From: Mesorhizobium shangrilense
GTDB lineage: Bacteria > Pseudomonadota > Alphaproteobacteria > Rhizobiales > Rhizobiaceae
Length of the DNA stretch: 64,000 nt
Direction: 5' to 3'
Assembly: GCF_040537815.1 (NCBI RefSeq)
Contig: NZ_JBEWSZ010000002.1
Coordinates: 682,001-746,000 of the forward strand
Position 1 is the first letter of the stretch; every line of letters begins with the position of its first letter. A program made the translations under genes and the position numbers. The notes under the pieces were generated by a model. The model had not been told where the DNA came from. It did not search any database and saw only the letters and a program-made list of their open reading frames with translations. Positions 42,176 through 50,084 of this stretch are shown here, piece after piece.

Positions 42176-42661
42176 ATGACAGAGGCTTCTGATCTCTATC
42201 GCCGCGTCGAAACCGAGTGCCCGGCCTTCCAGGCCCGGGTCACCGCGCGGGCGCTCACGCGCTACTACAATGCCTGCTTTCGGCCGTTGGGGATCACCGC
42301 AGAGCAGTTCAGCCTTCTGGTGGGGATTGGCGGCAGCCACGAGCCAACGCTCGCTGAACTTGCGGCGCGCGCCGGGGTCGACGCCACCACTCTCAGTCGC
42401 AGCGTAAAGAGCCTGGAGCGGAGGGATCTCGTGCGCAACCATGGGGGACGGGGCCGGGCCGGCAAACGCCTGGTGCTTACCGATGGCGGCCGCCGGCTGA
42501 TGGATGAGTCCATGGCCGCCTGGGAGCGCGCCCGGCTCCGGTTGGCGGAGGCTCTTGGCGAAGAGACATCGCGCGTTGCGGGGAGTGTCATGTCCCGGCT
42601 TGCTGTCGCCGCGCAGGCTGCCGCCTCGGCTGTCTCACCAACCGATACCTCAGATACCTAG
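42176..42661 (+). CDS. MarR-family transcriptional regulator
   Basis: A 161-residue winged-helix regulator (FRPLGITAEQFSLLVGIGGS; LAELAARAGVDATTLSRSVK; GGRGRAGKRLVLTDGGRRLM, the wing). The ATG at 42176 begins MTEASDLYRR; an earlier frame overlaps the promoter region. It probably controls the divergent DUF1330 gene and itself; ligand unknown. Confidence 0.88.
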   Translation: MTEASDLYRRVETECPAFQARVTARALTRYYNACFRPLGITAEQFSLLVGIGGSHEPTLAELAARAGVDATTLSRSVKSLERRDLVRNHGGRGRAGKRLVLTDGGRRLMDESMAAWERARLRLAEALGEETSRVAGSVMSRLAVAAQAAASAVSPTDTSDT

Positions 42662-42829
42662 CTCGGGAGACCCGCCACCCGACTGCATCGCATTGGCCGC
42701 CGCTGGTGTGGTCAGCAGTGCCCCCTGATCGAGATGGCATCGCTCCGGCTCGTCCGATTTATCGCCCTCGTCGATTGCCTTGCAAAGCCGCTCGAGCTGG
42801 AAAAGATCGTTCGTCTTCTCCATAACCCT

Positions 42830-43343
42830 TCAAACGTCGTCCTTCTTGGCCTTTCCGAGGCCCATCAGCCTGTCGATATAAGCGAGCATAAGCGCCGAGA
42901 CGACGAAGGCGAGGTGGATGATGGTCAGCCACATCAGCTGGTCGGTCGAGTAGGTGGACGAGTTCAGGAACACCTGCAGCAGGTGGATGGACGAGATGGC
43001 GACGATGGTCGAGGCGACCTTGACCTTCAGCGACCGACATCGATCGTGCCCAGCCAGTGGACTCGCCGTCCTGGTTGTCGAAGCGGCTGACGAAATTCTC
43101 GTAGCCGGAGATGATCACTGTCACCACCAGCGAGGCGACGAGGGCCACGTCGATCAGGCCGAGCATCTTCAGGATGGTGTCGGTGTCGCCCAGCGTGAAC
43201 GCCATGGTGATGAACTCGTAGAGCTTCTTGCCGAAGGACAGCGCGTAGATGGCAAGCGCCACGCCCAGCCCGAGATAGAAGACGACCAGCAGCCAGCGCG
43301 AGGCCAGGATGATCGATTCAATGGCGAGTTCGAGGCGTTTCAT
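42830..43343 (-). pseudogene. UPF0114/TIGR00645 (YqhA-like) membrane protein gene with two frameshifts
   Basis: From the ATG at 43343 the frame reads the family N-terminus (MKRLELAIESIILASRWLLV, then [20 protein letters not shown]). Near 43054-43062 the family match continues in a second frame (WLGTIDVG), and near 43033-43036 it shifts again to a third frame ([20 protein letters not shown] to a stop at 42830). Both shifts look like small deletions about 25 bp apart. The unshifted frame instead runs on to 42759 as unrelated, Arg/His-rich sequence. Either a recent pseudogene or two sequencing errors in a GC-rich stretch. Confidence 0.85.
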
Positions 43344-43656
43344 GCGGTGTCCGGCGAAGTCCTTCCAGGGTCCGGTCGTATTTCGGGCAGGTCGCTGCTG
43401 TTGCAAGACCTTTCGCCTCAAAACAAAACCCCGCCGGAGAGGGGCCGGCGGGGCTCATGTGTCCCGCTGGAGTCGGGACGGGGCAGGGAAGCCCTGCGAT
43501 AGATTTGGGGTGGACAGTGTGGCGAATCAATGATGCCGCACGATTCCCGGTACAAATCTTCTTGAGTGCACGAGACTTGTTCCACCCCGGCCTGGCCGGG
43601 GTGGGTCGCTTCTCATCCTGATTCCGCAAACCAGGTCATGGTTTTGAAATCATGAC
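43344..43656. other. 313-bp intergenic region with several hairpins
   Basis: No gene is seen. It contains a leftward terminator at 43429, a perfect palindrome CCACCCCGGCC-T-GGCCGGGGTGG (43582-43604) and AGGTCATG...CATGACCT (43633-43640 and 43651-43658), the last overlapping the stop of the OmpA-type gene. Confidence 0.55.
43429..43453 (-). terminator. rho-independent terminator for the leftward OmpA-type transcript
   Basis: Stem CCCCGCCGG (43429-43437) with CCGGCGGGG (43445-43453). Read leftward, the hairpin is followed by TTTTGTTTT, as expected for a transcript coming from the OmpA-type gene. Confidence 0.75.
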
Positions 43657-46017
43657 CTAATTGTTGCTGGCCACCGGCGCCACCAGCGAGGTGATGCGGC
43701 GGATGGCGACGCGCCGGTTCTCGCGGTTGGGCGCCGACGTGTTGACCTTCAGATACTCCTCGCCATAGCCCTGTGTGGTCAGGTTCTCGGGCGGGATGCC
43801 GAAGGCATTGGTCAGCGCCTCGGCGACCGCTTGGGCGCGGCGATCGGACAAAGCAAGGTTCGCCTCAGGTGTGCCGACCGCGTCGGTATGGCCTTCGATC
43901 AGGAAGGTCTCCGCCGGGTTCCTCTTCAACAGCTTCTCCATGGCGTTGGCGACGCCTTCGAGTTTCTGCACCTCGGTGTCGGAGATCGAGGACGACCCGA
44001 ATTCGAAGTTCAACGTGTCGAGGTCGACACGCCGCGCAATGTCGCGCACGCGGGCCGAACGCTTGACCTCGTCGATCGAATAGAGGCGCTGGACCCGCTC
44101 CACCGGTGGCTGTTCCAGGAAGGTGTAGTAGTCGTCCGGGCTCTGGACATCCTCGGAATCCAGGATGTAGTCCCGACGCGGGATGTTCAGCCGCATCGGT
44201 GGCAGGTCATCGCCGGGATCGCGCCAGTCCTGGTCATCCTGGTAGTGCCGTTCGTCGACATAGCTCAGCACATATTCGCGGCCATCGGGCATGATGCGCG
44301 AACGCTGGACGACATCGCCGTAGCGGTTGCGGATGGTGACGATCTGGACGCCATTGTCGCGCTCCATAGTCTCGCGGGTGCGGCCCTGCGGCAGATCCTC
44401 GTAATAGACATCCTTGGCGCCACGGTTCATGCGCGGGCCGTCATTGCTCTGGACGATCGTCTGGCCGCCGAGCTGGATGATGACGCGGTCGCCGATTTCC
44501 TTCAGCACGTCGACGCCTTTGGGCCGCCGGCGATCGCGGATGTTCTCGTCAGGCGCGCGGTCAAGCCGCTTGCCCCGCTCCTGCGTCACCGGCACCATCT
44601 TTTCAGGCTTGATCTCCTGCTGGGCGGCCTTGTCGTCGGTTGGCGGCGGTCCCTGGTCGACAGGAGCAACCACGGGCTTCTGCCCCTGGTCGCCATTCTG
44701 CTGGCCGTTCTGGTTGCGGTCCTTCTTGCCGCCCTGACCCTGGCCGCCCTGGCCTTGGCCACCTTGACCCTGGCCGGCCTGACCTTCCCCATTTTGGTCC
44801 TGGCCACCGGCATTCTGGCCGCCCTGACCCCTGCGCTGGGCATCCTTCTGGCTGTCCAGGAGTGGTGCCTCGCCCTGCACGGGGTTTTCGCCCTGCGCTG
44901 GCTTGTTGTTGTTGGCCGGCTGTTCGCCATTCGCGGGCTTCTGGCCGGTTGCAGGCTGCTGTTCGCCCGTCGCGGGTTGCGCGCCATTGGCGGGCTGTTC
45001 CCCGTTCGCAGGCTGTTCGGGCTTCTTGCCGTGCTTCTTGGTCTTGTCCTGCGTCTGCTCGCCCTGTGCTGGCGCATTTTCGCCTGGGACAGGCAGCGGC
45101 TCCAGTTTCTGCGCCGGCTGTTCGGCGGGCGCCTGCTTCTTGGTCGGCTCGGGCGCTGCTTCCGGCGTCGCGGCTGGTTGGGTGGCGTCAGTCGGCTTCT
45201 TGTGCTTGTCCGGCTTCTGCGCGGGTTCCGCAGCCGGCGTCTGGTCGGCTGGCGCGGCCTCGGCCGGCTGTTGCTGGTCCTGCTTCTTCTTGCGCGGTTT
45301 GGCCTCAGGCTGGTTGTCGTTTGCCGGCGCTGCCTGCTCGGCTTGGGCTGGAGCCTGCTCTGTCTGTTGCTGCTGGTCGCGCTTCTTCTTGCGCGGCTGC
45401 TGTTCGCCTTGCGCGGGCTGCTCGGCCTGGGCTGGCGCCTGCTCGGTCTGCTGCTGCTGGTCGCGCTTCTTCTTGCGCGGCTGCTGTTCACCTTGCGCGG
45501 GCTGCTCGGCCTGGGCTGGCGCCTGCTCGGTCTGCTGCTGCTGGTCGCGCTTCTTCTTGCGCGGCTGCTGTTCGCCTTGCGCGGGCTGCTCGGCCTGGGC
45601 TGGCGCCTGCTCGGTCTGCTGCTGCTGGTCGCGCTTCTTTTTGCGCGGCTGCTGTTCGTCCTGCGCGGGCTGCTCGGCTTGGGCTGGAGCCTGTTCAGTC
45701 TGCTGTTGCTGGTCACGCTTCTTGCGTGGCTGCTGCTGCTCCTGGCCCTGCGCGGCGGGCGCCTGCTCGCTTTGCTGTTCGTGCTTCTTCTGAGGCTTCT
45801 GCTCTTCCTGCTTCTGCTCGGGCTGCGCCGGTTTTTTCGCGCAGGCCTCCGCCGATTCGCCCTCGGCGCAATTCGACTGCGCCAGGAGCAGTGGCATGGT
45901 GGTGCCTTGCGAGGGGCTGAACGCGGCGCTGCCCTGCAGTGGGTACGCGCCCAACGGCGCGGATGCCATCAACAGGCCAAGTGCCGTCCCCGCCAGAATC
46001 CATGGTTGGCGTTTCAT
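43657..46017 (-). CDS. large OmpA-family protein with Gln/Pro/Lys-rich repeats
   Basis: A 786-residue exported protein. A signal peptide (MKRQPWILAGTALGLLMASA, cut near GAYP) leads into ~430 residues of low-complexity Gln-, Pro- and Lys-rich sequence. This includes five near-identical 27-28-residue repeats around RKKKRDQQQQTEQAPAQAEQ and a later GQGGQGQGG tract. After a unique ~200-residue region (RLDRAPDENIRDRRRPKGVD) the C-terminal ~100 residues are an OmpA-like peptidoglycan-binding domain (FLIEGHTDAVGTPEANLALS, NRRVAIRRI). It would anchor the outer face of the envelope to peptidoglycan. AAGGAG precedes the ATG at 46017. The opposite-strand frame over the same region is a shadow. Confidence 0.88.
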   Translation of the reverse strand: MKRQPWILAGTALGLLMASAPLGAYPLQGSAAFSPSQGTTMPLLLAQSNCAEGESAEACAKKPAQPEQKQEEQKPQKKHEQQSEQAPAAQGQEQQQPRKKRDQQQQTEQAPAQAEQPAQDEQQPRKKKRDQQQQTEQAPAQAEQPAQGEQQPRKKKRDQQQQTEQAPAQAEQPAQGEQQPRKKKRDQQQQTEQAPAQAEQPAQGEQQPRKKKRDQQQQTEQAPAQAEQAAPANDNQPEAKPRKKKQDQQQPAEAAPADQTPAAEPAQKPDKHKKPTDATQPAATPEAAPEPTKKQAPAEQPAQKLEPLPVPGENAPAQGEQTQDKTKKHGKKPEQPANGEQPANGAQPATGEQQPATGQKPANGEQPANNNKPAQGENPVQGEAPLLDSQKDAQRRGQGGQNAGGQDQNGEGQAGQGQGGQGQGGQGQGGKKDRNQNGQQNGDQGQKPVVAPVDQGPPPTDDKAAQQEIKPEKMVPVTQERGKRLDRAPDENIRDRRRPKGVDVLKEIGDRVIIQLGGQTIVQSNDGPRMNRGAKDVYYEDLPQGRTRETMERDNGVQIVTIRNRYGDVVQRSRIMPDGREYVLSYVDERHYQDDQDWRDPGDDLPPMRLNIPRRDYILDSEDVQSPDDYYTFLEQPPVERVQRLYSIDEVKRSARVRDIARRVDLDTLNFEFGSSSISDTEVQKLEGVANAMEKLLKRNPAETFLIEGHTDAVGTPEANLALSDRRAQAVAEALTNAFGIPPENLTTQGYGEEYLKVNTSAPNRENRRVAIRRITSLVAPVASNN
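45340..45740. repeat. 84-bp tandem repeat, five units, inside the OmpA-type gene
   Basis: The word CTGGTC[G/A]CG recurs at 45373, 45457, 45541, 45625 and 45709, an exact 84-bp period, and the sequence between is nearly identical in the middle units. The unit is a multiple of three, so copy-number change would keep the frame. Confidence 0.9.
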
Positions 46018-46216
46018 CAGAAATTCTCCTTGTAGGGTCCCATCTGTGCCCAAACCGATGGTAGCCGGATTGGTTCCGGTTTGGCAGGGCATTGAAGCAG
46101 CCATAGAGGTTTGACCGGCGTTTTGAAGGCGGCTTCATGACATTCATATGGTTCACGTCGCATTTCGGGCGTCCATGATGCTTGACCTTGGCGGCCGCGA
46201 GGGCCACATCCGCACG

Positions 46217-46663
46217 ATGGAAGCGCCGTTCTGGAAAACCAAGACGCTGGAAGCGATGAGCCCGACCGAGTGGGAATCACTCTGCGATGGCTGCGGCAAA
46301 TGCTGCCTGTCGAAACTGGAGGACGAGGACACCGGCGAAATCTACTGGACCAGCGTCGGCTGCCGGCTGTTCGACGCTGAGAGCTGCCGCTGTTCGGACT
46401 ATGCCAACCGCCTGAGGCGCGTTCCCGACTGCATCGGGCTGACGCCGCAGAATGTGCGCACCATCAGCTGGCTGCCCAGCACTTGCGCCTACCGTCTCGT
46501 CGCCGAGGGCGAGGATCTCTACTGGTGGCACAGGCTGGTTTCGGGAAGTGCGGAGACCGTGCACGAGGCCGGTATCTCGATGCGCGGTCGGGTCAGTGCC
46601 AACGAAACCGAGATGGCCGATCCGGAAGACTATTTCGACCACATGCTCGACGACGAGCCCTGA
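46217..46663 (+). CDS. YcgN-family cysteine cluster protein
   Basis: A 148-residue protein closely following E. coli Ycg[21 protein letters not shown], then the cysteine cluster CDGCGKCC and further cysteines at [16 protein letters not shown]. The clustered cysteines probably bind metal or an Fe-S centre; function unknown. The ATG at 46217 matches the YcgN start; in-frame ATGs at 46148 and 46175 are possible but would extend beyond the family. Confidence 0.9.
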   Translation: MEAPFWKTKTLEAMSPTEWESLCDGCGKCCLSKLEDEDTGEIYWTSVGCRLFDAESCRCSDYANRLRRVPDCIGLTPQNVRTISWLPSTCAYRLVAEGEDLYWWHRLVSGSAETVHEAGISMRGRVSANETEMADPEDYFDHMLDDEP

Positions 46664-46939
46664 GCCGAACTTCAAAATCACGGTAAACGCAAGGTAAAGC
46701 GCGCAGCGGGGCCTTGGCAGGCTTGCATCGGCGTGGTTTGCCTCGCGAAACCGGCAGCGTGGCCAGGCCTATGTCTCCTCCTGTTTGCAGTGGGGTGCGC
46801 GCGAAAAAACAGGCGCGTCCTTCTTCCTGCCACATGAACCGAAAATGAACGGCCGGTTCGCGCGGAGTTCAGACAGGCGGATGCATTCTCTGCGCATAGG
46901 TTCGAGGACGGGGCGAAAGCCTCAACAAGGAGAGAGATA

Positions 46940-47389
46940 ATGTTCAATACCATCAAGACGGCGACGCTTTCGGCCATGATTGGCCTTGGCACGCTGGCCG
47001 CCATGCCGGCGGCTCATGCCGACAGCCTCTATCTCGGCTTCGGCACCAACAGGGATGCCCGCGTCGGCGTCTACCCGGTCGACGACGATGGCTTCCACCG
47101 TCGCAACGGGCGCCCTGATTGGCGTCCTGACGATCGCGGCCGTCCCGACGATCGCGGCCGTCCCGACGATCGCGGCCGTCCCGACGATCGTGGCCGTCCC
47201 GACGATCGTGGCTGGCGCCGTGGCTGCTCGCCCGAGCGTGCTCTCGACAAGGCGGAGCGCATGGGCCTCTACCGCGCCCGCATCGTCGATGTGAACCGCT
47301 CGACGGTGAAGGTTGTCGGCCGCCAGCGCGGGGACCGCGTGGTCATCGTGTTCGCCAACGAGCGCGGCTGCCCGGTCATCTATCGCTAA
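46940..47389 (+). CDS. small exported protein with RPDDRG repeats
   Basis: A 149-residue protein: signal peptide (MFNTIKTATLSAMIGLGTLA, cut near HADS), a tyrosine/glycine-containing segment, five exact RPDDRG repeats (residues 62-91), and a C-terminal domain with two cysteines (WRRGCSPERALDKAERMGLY; VIVFANERGCPVIYR), which resembles small periplasmic proteins of rhizobia. Function unknown. AAGGAGAG upstream sets the start at 46940. Stands alone; a terminator lies about 110 bp downstream. Confidence 0.8.
   Translation: MFNTIKTATLSAMIGLGTLAAMPAAHADSLYLGFGTNRDARVGVYPVDDDGFHRRNGRPDWRPDDRGRPDDRGRPDDRGRPDDRGRPDDRGWRRGCSPERALDKAERMGLYRARIVDVNRSTVKVVGRQRGDRVVIVFANERGCPVIYR
47123..47212. repeat. 18-bp tandem repeat, five units
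   Basis: Five head-to-tail copies of CGTCC[C/T]GACGATCG[C/T]GGC at 47123, 47141, 47159, 47177 and 47195, encoding RPDDRG. Differences are confined to silent third positions. Confidence 0.92.
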
Positions 47390-47404
47390 AGCACGTCTTT
47401 TTTT

Positions 47405-47428
47405 GATGCATGTCAGGCGACACGCATC
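47405..47428. repeat. short palindrome related to copy E
   Basis: GATGCATGTC (47405-47414), AGGC, GACACGCATC (47419-47428), one mismatch. The arms match those of copy E 170 bp to the right, but the inner core is missing, as if deleted. Confidence 0.55.
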
Positions 47429-47501
47429 AGGCGTCCGGGGCACTTGCAGCCCTGAGTAGCGAGCCCCCTTCCGCCAGCAACAAAGGGTGCGGCTCGAAAA
47501 G

Positions 47502-47534
47502 AACCCCGGAGGACATGGTCCTCCGGGGTTTTTC
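47502..47534. terminator. strong bidirectional terminator
   Basis: AACCCCGGAGGAC (47502-47514), loop ATG, GTCCTCCGGGGTT (47518-47530), then a T-run, with A residues to the left. Lies between the convergent RPDDRG and SIMPL genes. Confidence 0.85.
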
Positions 47535-47582
47535 TTTGCCGGGTGTCGGGCATTTTCCGCCGGCGATCCGATCTTTGTTTTG

Positions 47583-47631
47583 ATGCATGTCGTTGTCCCA
47601 AAACCGCTGCGCACTTTTGGGCGACATGCAT
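47583..47631. repeat. intergenic palindromic repeat, copy E
   Basis: Perfect 10-bp-class arms (ATGCATGTCG at 47583-47592 and its complement at 47622-47631) around a core reading CCCAAAACCGCTGCGCACTT; the arms resemble those of copy C. Confidence 0.7.
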
Positions 47632-47662
47632 TAACCGCCGGCGGACATCTCCTTCGACGGGA

Positions 47663-48376
47663 CTACTTTAATTCGAAGGTGACGGTGACCTGGACATTGT
47701 AGGCGTTTTCGCCGGCCTGTGTCGGGACGGCGCCGCCGGCTGCCGAATCGAACGCCTTGGCGTTGATCGCCATCGGCATCGGTCGGATGTTCTGGTCGTT
47801 GATCTCCAGCACCCGTCCAAGGCTGACGCCGGCGGCCTCGGCCAGTGTCTTGGCCTTGGCCACGGCATCGGCCACGGCCTTCTTGCGGGCTTCGGTGACG
47901 GTTGCCGCCGGATTGTCGTTGGTGAAGGAAATGCCGCCCCCCTGGTTGACGCCGAGCGACACCGCCTTGTCGAGGATCTCGCCGGTCTTGTCGATGTCGC
48001 GCACCCGCACCGCCAGCGTGTTGGTCACCTGGTAGGCGACAAGCTCGGCCTCCTGGCCGCCGTCGGGCTTGTTGGTGTAGTTGTAGCGGGGGTTGATCTG
48101 GATACCCGCCGTCTGCAGGTCGCGGTCCTTGATGCCGGCCGCCTTCATCGCCGCGATCACCGCGGCCATGGCGTCATTGTTGGCATCGAGCGCGGCGCGC
48201 GCCGTCTTGGCCTCGCGCATGACGCTGAGCGACAAGAGCGCCAAGTCCGGCGGCGTGGTGGCCTCGCCTTCACCGGTCACGACGATGCGGGGCGGGGGCA
48301 GCGAATCGGCGGCTCCAGCCATCGCCGGAAAAGCGATTGAAGCGGCGAGCGCGAGTGGCAAAAGGTGTCTGGTCAT
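47663..48376 (-). CDS. SIMPL (DUF541) domain exported protein
   Basis: A 237-residue protein with a signal peptide (MTRHLLPLALAASIAFPAMA, cut near GAAD) and the SIMPL fold (RIVVTGEGEATTPPDLALLS; AGIQINPRYNY; AKTLAEAAGVSLGRVLEIND). SIMPL proteins are periplasmic, BP26/OMP28-like (a Brucella antigen family), and form channel-like oligomers of unclear role. AAGGAGC before the ATG at 48376 decides the start over one 13 codons upstream. It lies 134 bp before the tRNA gene, on the backbone side of the island boundary. Confidence 0.9.
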   Translation of the reverse strand: MTRHLLPLALAASIAFPAMAGAADSLPPPRIVVTGEGEATTPPDLALLSLSVMREAKTARAALDANNDAMAAVIAAMKAAGIKDRDLQTAGIQINPRYNYTNKPDGGQEAELVAYQVTNTLAVRVRDIDKTGEILDKAVSLGVNQGGGISFTNDNPAATVTEARKKAVADAVAKAKTLAEAAGVSLGRVLEINDQNIRPMPMAINAKAFDSAAGGAVPTQAGENAYNVQVTVTFELK

Positions 48377-48510
48377 GAAAAGCTCCTTGGTCTGCGATAA
48401 AGTCGCGACGCTCAACTAGGGCGTGAATATGTGCTGATTTGGGCGATCTCCGAAAGCCCATCGGGAAGGCCTTGTGCCGCGATGCGAAAAACATTAATCC
48501 AGCCCGCGTG

Positions 48511-48586
48511 GGGCCTGTAGCTCAATGGTTAGAGCCGGCGGCTCATAACCGCTTGGTTGGGGGTTCGAGTCCCTCCGGGCCCACCA
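48511..48586 (+). tRNA. tRNA-Ile (anticodon CAU, lysidine type), island integration site
   Basis: A 76-nt cloverleaf with genome-encoded CCA. The acceptor stem GGGCCTG pairs with CGGGCCC (one T-G pair), the D arm is GCTC/GAGC, and the anticodon loop CTCATAA has CAT at positions 34-36. The T arm is GGGGG-TTCGAGT-CCCTC. The sequence around the anticodon (CTCATAA-CCGCTTGGT) resembles E. coli ileX, so the C34 is probably modified to lysidine and reads AUA. The integrase gene runs into it on the opposite strand, marking it as the attachment site. Confidence 0.92.
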
Positions 48587-49770
48587 TTATCGTTATTTAT
48601 CAATGGTTTATTGACCGGTTCGCCACGTGGTTCGCCAATAGGTTCGCCAAGCAGTGGTTTGCGCGTTACCAGCCGTACGACTCGGTCCATGCCTTGCACA
48701 GCCAAACGCACCTGCGACGCTTCCCGGGAATAGAGCTCGGCATGGTCGATGTCGTCGTGGCCGAGAACGTCCATCATCTGCCTGGTGGATGCCTCCGCTT
48801 CGGCGAGATAGACCCCGAGTGACTTCCTCAGACCGTGAAGCGTAAGGCCCTTCGGCAATCCGGCGAGAGCGCACCAGTGTGCCATGGCACCGGTCAGAGA
48901 TTTCGCCGAGAAAGGCTGGCCATATCCCGTGACTAGGACTGTTTCGCCGCGCCGGTCCGCGGCGTCTAGGATCTCAGCGAGCATGGGAGTTACTGGAACG
49001 AAAAGCCGCTTGCCGCCGGTCCTTCCCTTGTTCTTGGCCTGAACAATATCAAATCCGTCGAATTGGCGCTCCACACCATCGATCAGGACGCGGTGGGTTA
49101 CGCGCTGGTCCCATCGCAAGCCCGCGACATCGCCTCGACGATTGCCAAGCCAAAGAGCAAGCCCGTAGCACGTGCGCGCGGAAGTGCCGACTGGCCAGCG
49201 CCGTTCAAATTGTTCCATTGCATCGCGAGGCCACGCCTTCCAACCGGTATAGGCAGGCCGCCATTCAACCGAGGCGGTAGGGTCTGTCTCGATCCAATCC
49301 TGGCGCAGCCCGACATAGACCAATTTGCGAATTGCGACCAACAGGTGCTTCGCCTTGTGAGGCGTGGCAATGAAACGGCCCAGAAGTTCTTCCACATGGG
49401 CACGCCTGAGATTCTTGACTGGCACGTCGCGCCAGGTAAGCGAATGATCAGGCACTACCCGCAGGTCCAGGAACTCATCGATTAGACGAGTGTTTTTTCG
49501 TCTTGTCGCTTCGTCGTGGGCTAGCCATTTGAGCGATACTTTTAGCCTCTGGGTGGCCGCGCCGAACGTGCCAGGCAGGGCAGCGCCCGGCATCCTGACG
49601 ACGGGCGCCTTAGGGGCTTTTCGGCCTTCGACGGCAGCTTGATAAGCCTCCTTGAATCCAGGCTGACCAGGTGCAGGCAAACCGACCACGCGCTCCTTGG
49701 TTCGATAGCGCCAGCGAACCTTGCCATGGCGATCAGTATAGGAGGAGAGGCCAGGATATTTATCAGTCAT
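48529..49770 (-). CDS. tyrosine recombinase (phage-type integrase) of the island
   Basis: A 413-residue site-specific recombinase. After an N-terminal arm- and core-binding region the catalytic residues are Arg212 in LGNRRGDVAGLRW, a Lys in the GGKRLFVPV region, His312 and Arg315 in LHGLRKSLG, His338 in VLGHDDIDH and Tyr347 in AELYSRE. It catalyses integration and excision. The last 18 codons (residues 396-413) and the stop lie inside the tRNA-Ile gene on the opposite strand, so the C-terminal end is supplied by the target. A short GEP repeat precedes it. An HTH gene lies 11 bp upstream on the same strand. Confidence 0.93.
   Translation of the reverse strand: MTDKYPGLSSYTDRHGKVRWRYRTKERVVGLPAPGQPGFKEAYQAAVEGRKAPKAPVVRMPGAALPGTFGAATQRLKVSLKWLAHDEATRRKNTRLIDEFLDLRVVPDHSLTWRDVPVKNLRRAHVEELLGRFIATPHKAKHLLVAIRKLVYVGLRQDWIETDPTASVEWRPAYTGWKAWPRDAMEQFERRWPVGTSARTCYGLALWLGNRRGDVAGLRWDQRVTHRVLIDGVERQFDGFDIVQAKNKGRTGGKRLFVPVTPMLAEILDAADRRGETVLVTGYGQPFSAKSLTGAMAHWCALAGLPKGLTLHGLRKSLGVYLAEAEASTRQMMDVLGHDDIDHAELYSREASQVRLAVQGMDRVVRLVTRKPLLGEPIGEPRGEPVNKPLINNDNGGPGGTRTPNQAVMSRRL
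48617..48652. repeat. three 12-bp direct repeats next to the attachment site
   Basis: GGTTCGCCA followed by three variable bases occurs three times in a row (48617, 48629, 48641), 31-66 bp from the tRNA end and within the integrase 3' end. They could be integrase arm-binding sites, or simply encode the GEP repeat of the protein. Confidence 0.6.
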
Positions 49771-49781
49771 CGCAAACGAAT

Positions 49782-50084
49782 CTATTCCTTTCTATGATTC
49801 CCCTGCAACAGGAAGTCGACGATATTCTCTTCATCGTCGCCAGGCAGGTCGGCAAACGCCGCCTCAAGTTTGATACGATCCCAAATCACTCGACCGTCCA
49901 CCTTCTTTGCCTTCGGCATGCGACGGTCCGAAACCATTTGGTCGAACTTGGTGATCCCGACGCCGACGTATCTCGCAGCTTCTTCGCGTGACAGGCCTCG
50001 TGGGGGATAAGAGAGCGGGTCGCTTCTCACGGCTTCACCTCTGGTCCCAATTGAGAAATCAGAATTTCCGTAGACCGGCGTCAT
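49782..50084 (-). CDS. helix-turn-helix DNA-binding protein, excisionase-like
   Basis: A ~100-residue protein whose centre is an excisionase/MerR-like HTH (GLSREEAARYVGVGITKFDQ, then KKVDGRVIWDRIKLEAAFAD). It ends 11 bp before the integrase start on the same strand, the normal place for a recombination-directionality factor. The start is uncertain: an ATG at 50084 and a TTG at 50120 are both open, and neither has a good ribosome site. Confidence 0.75.
   Translation of the reverse strand: MTPVYGNSDFSIGTRGEAVRSDPLSYPPRGLSREEAARYVGVGITKFDQMVSDRRMPKAKKVDGRVIWDRIKLEAAFADLPGDDEENIVDFLLQGNHRKE

Noticed and set aside
43831..46035. 734-codon plus-strand frame across the OmpA-type gene
   Set aside because: Leu-rich low-complexity mirror of the Gln/Lys repeats; the minus strand has a signal peptide, ribosome site and OmpA domain.
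47123..47212. Short tandem repeats resembling a CRISPR array
   Set aside because: Units are directly adjacent with no spacers and are in frame within a coding sequence; no cas genes are present.
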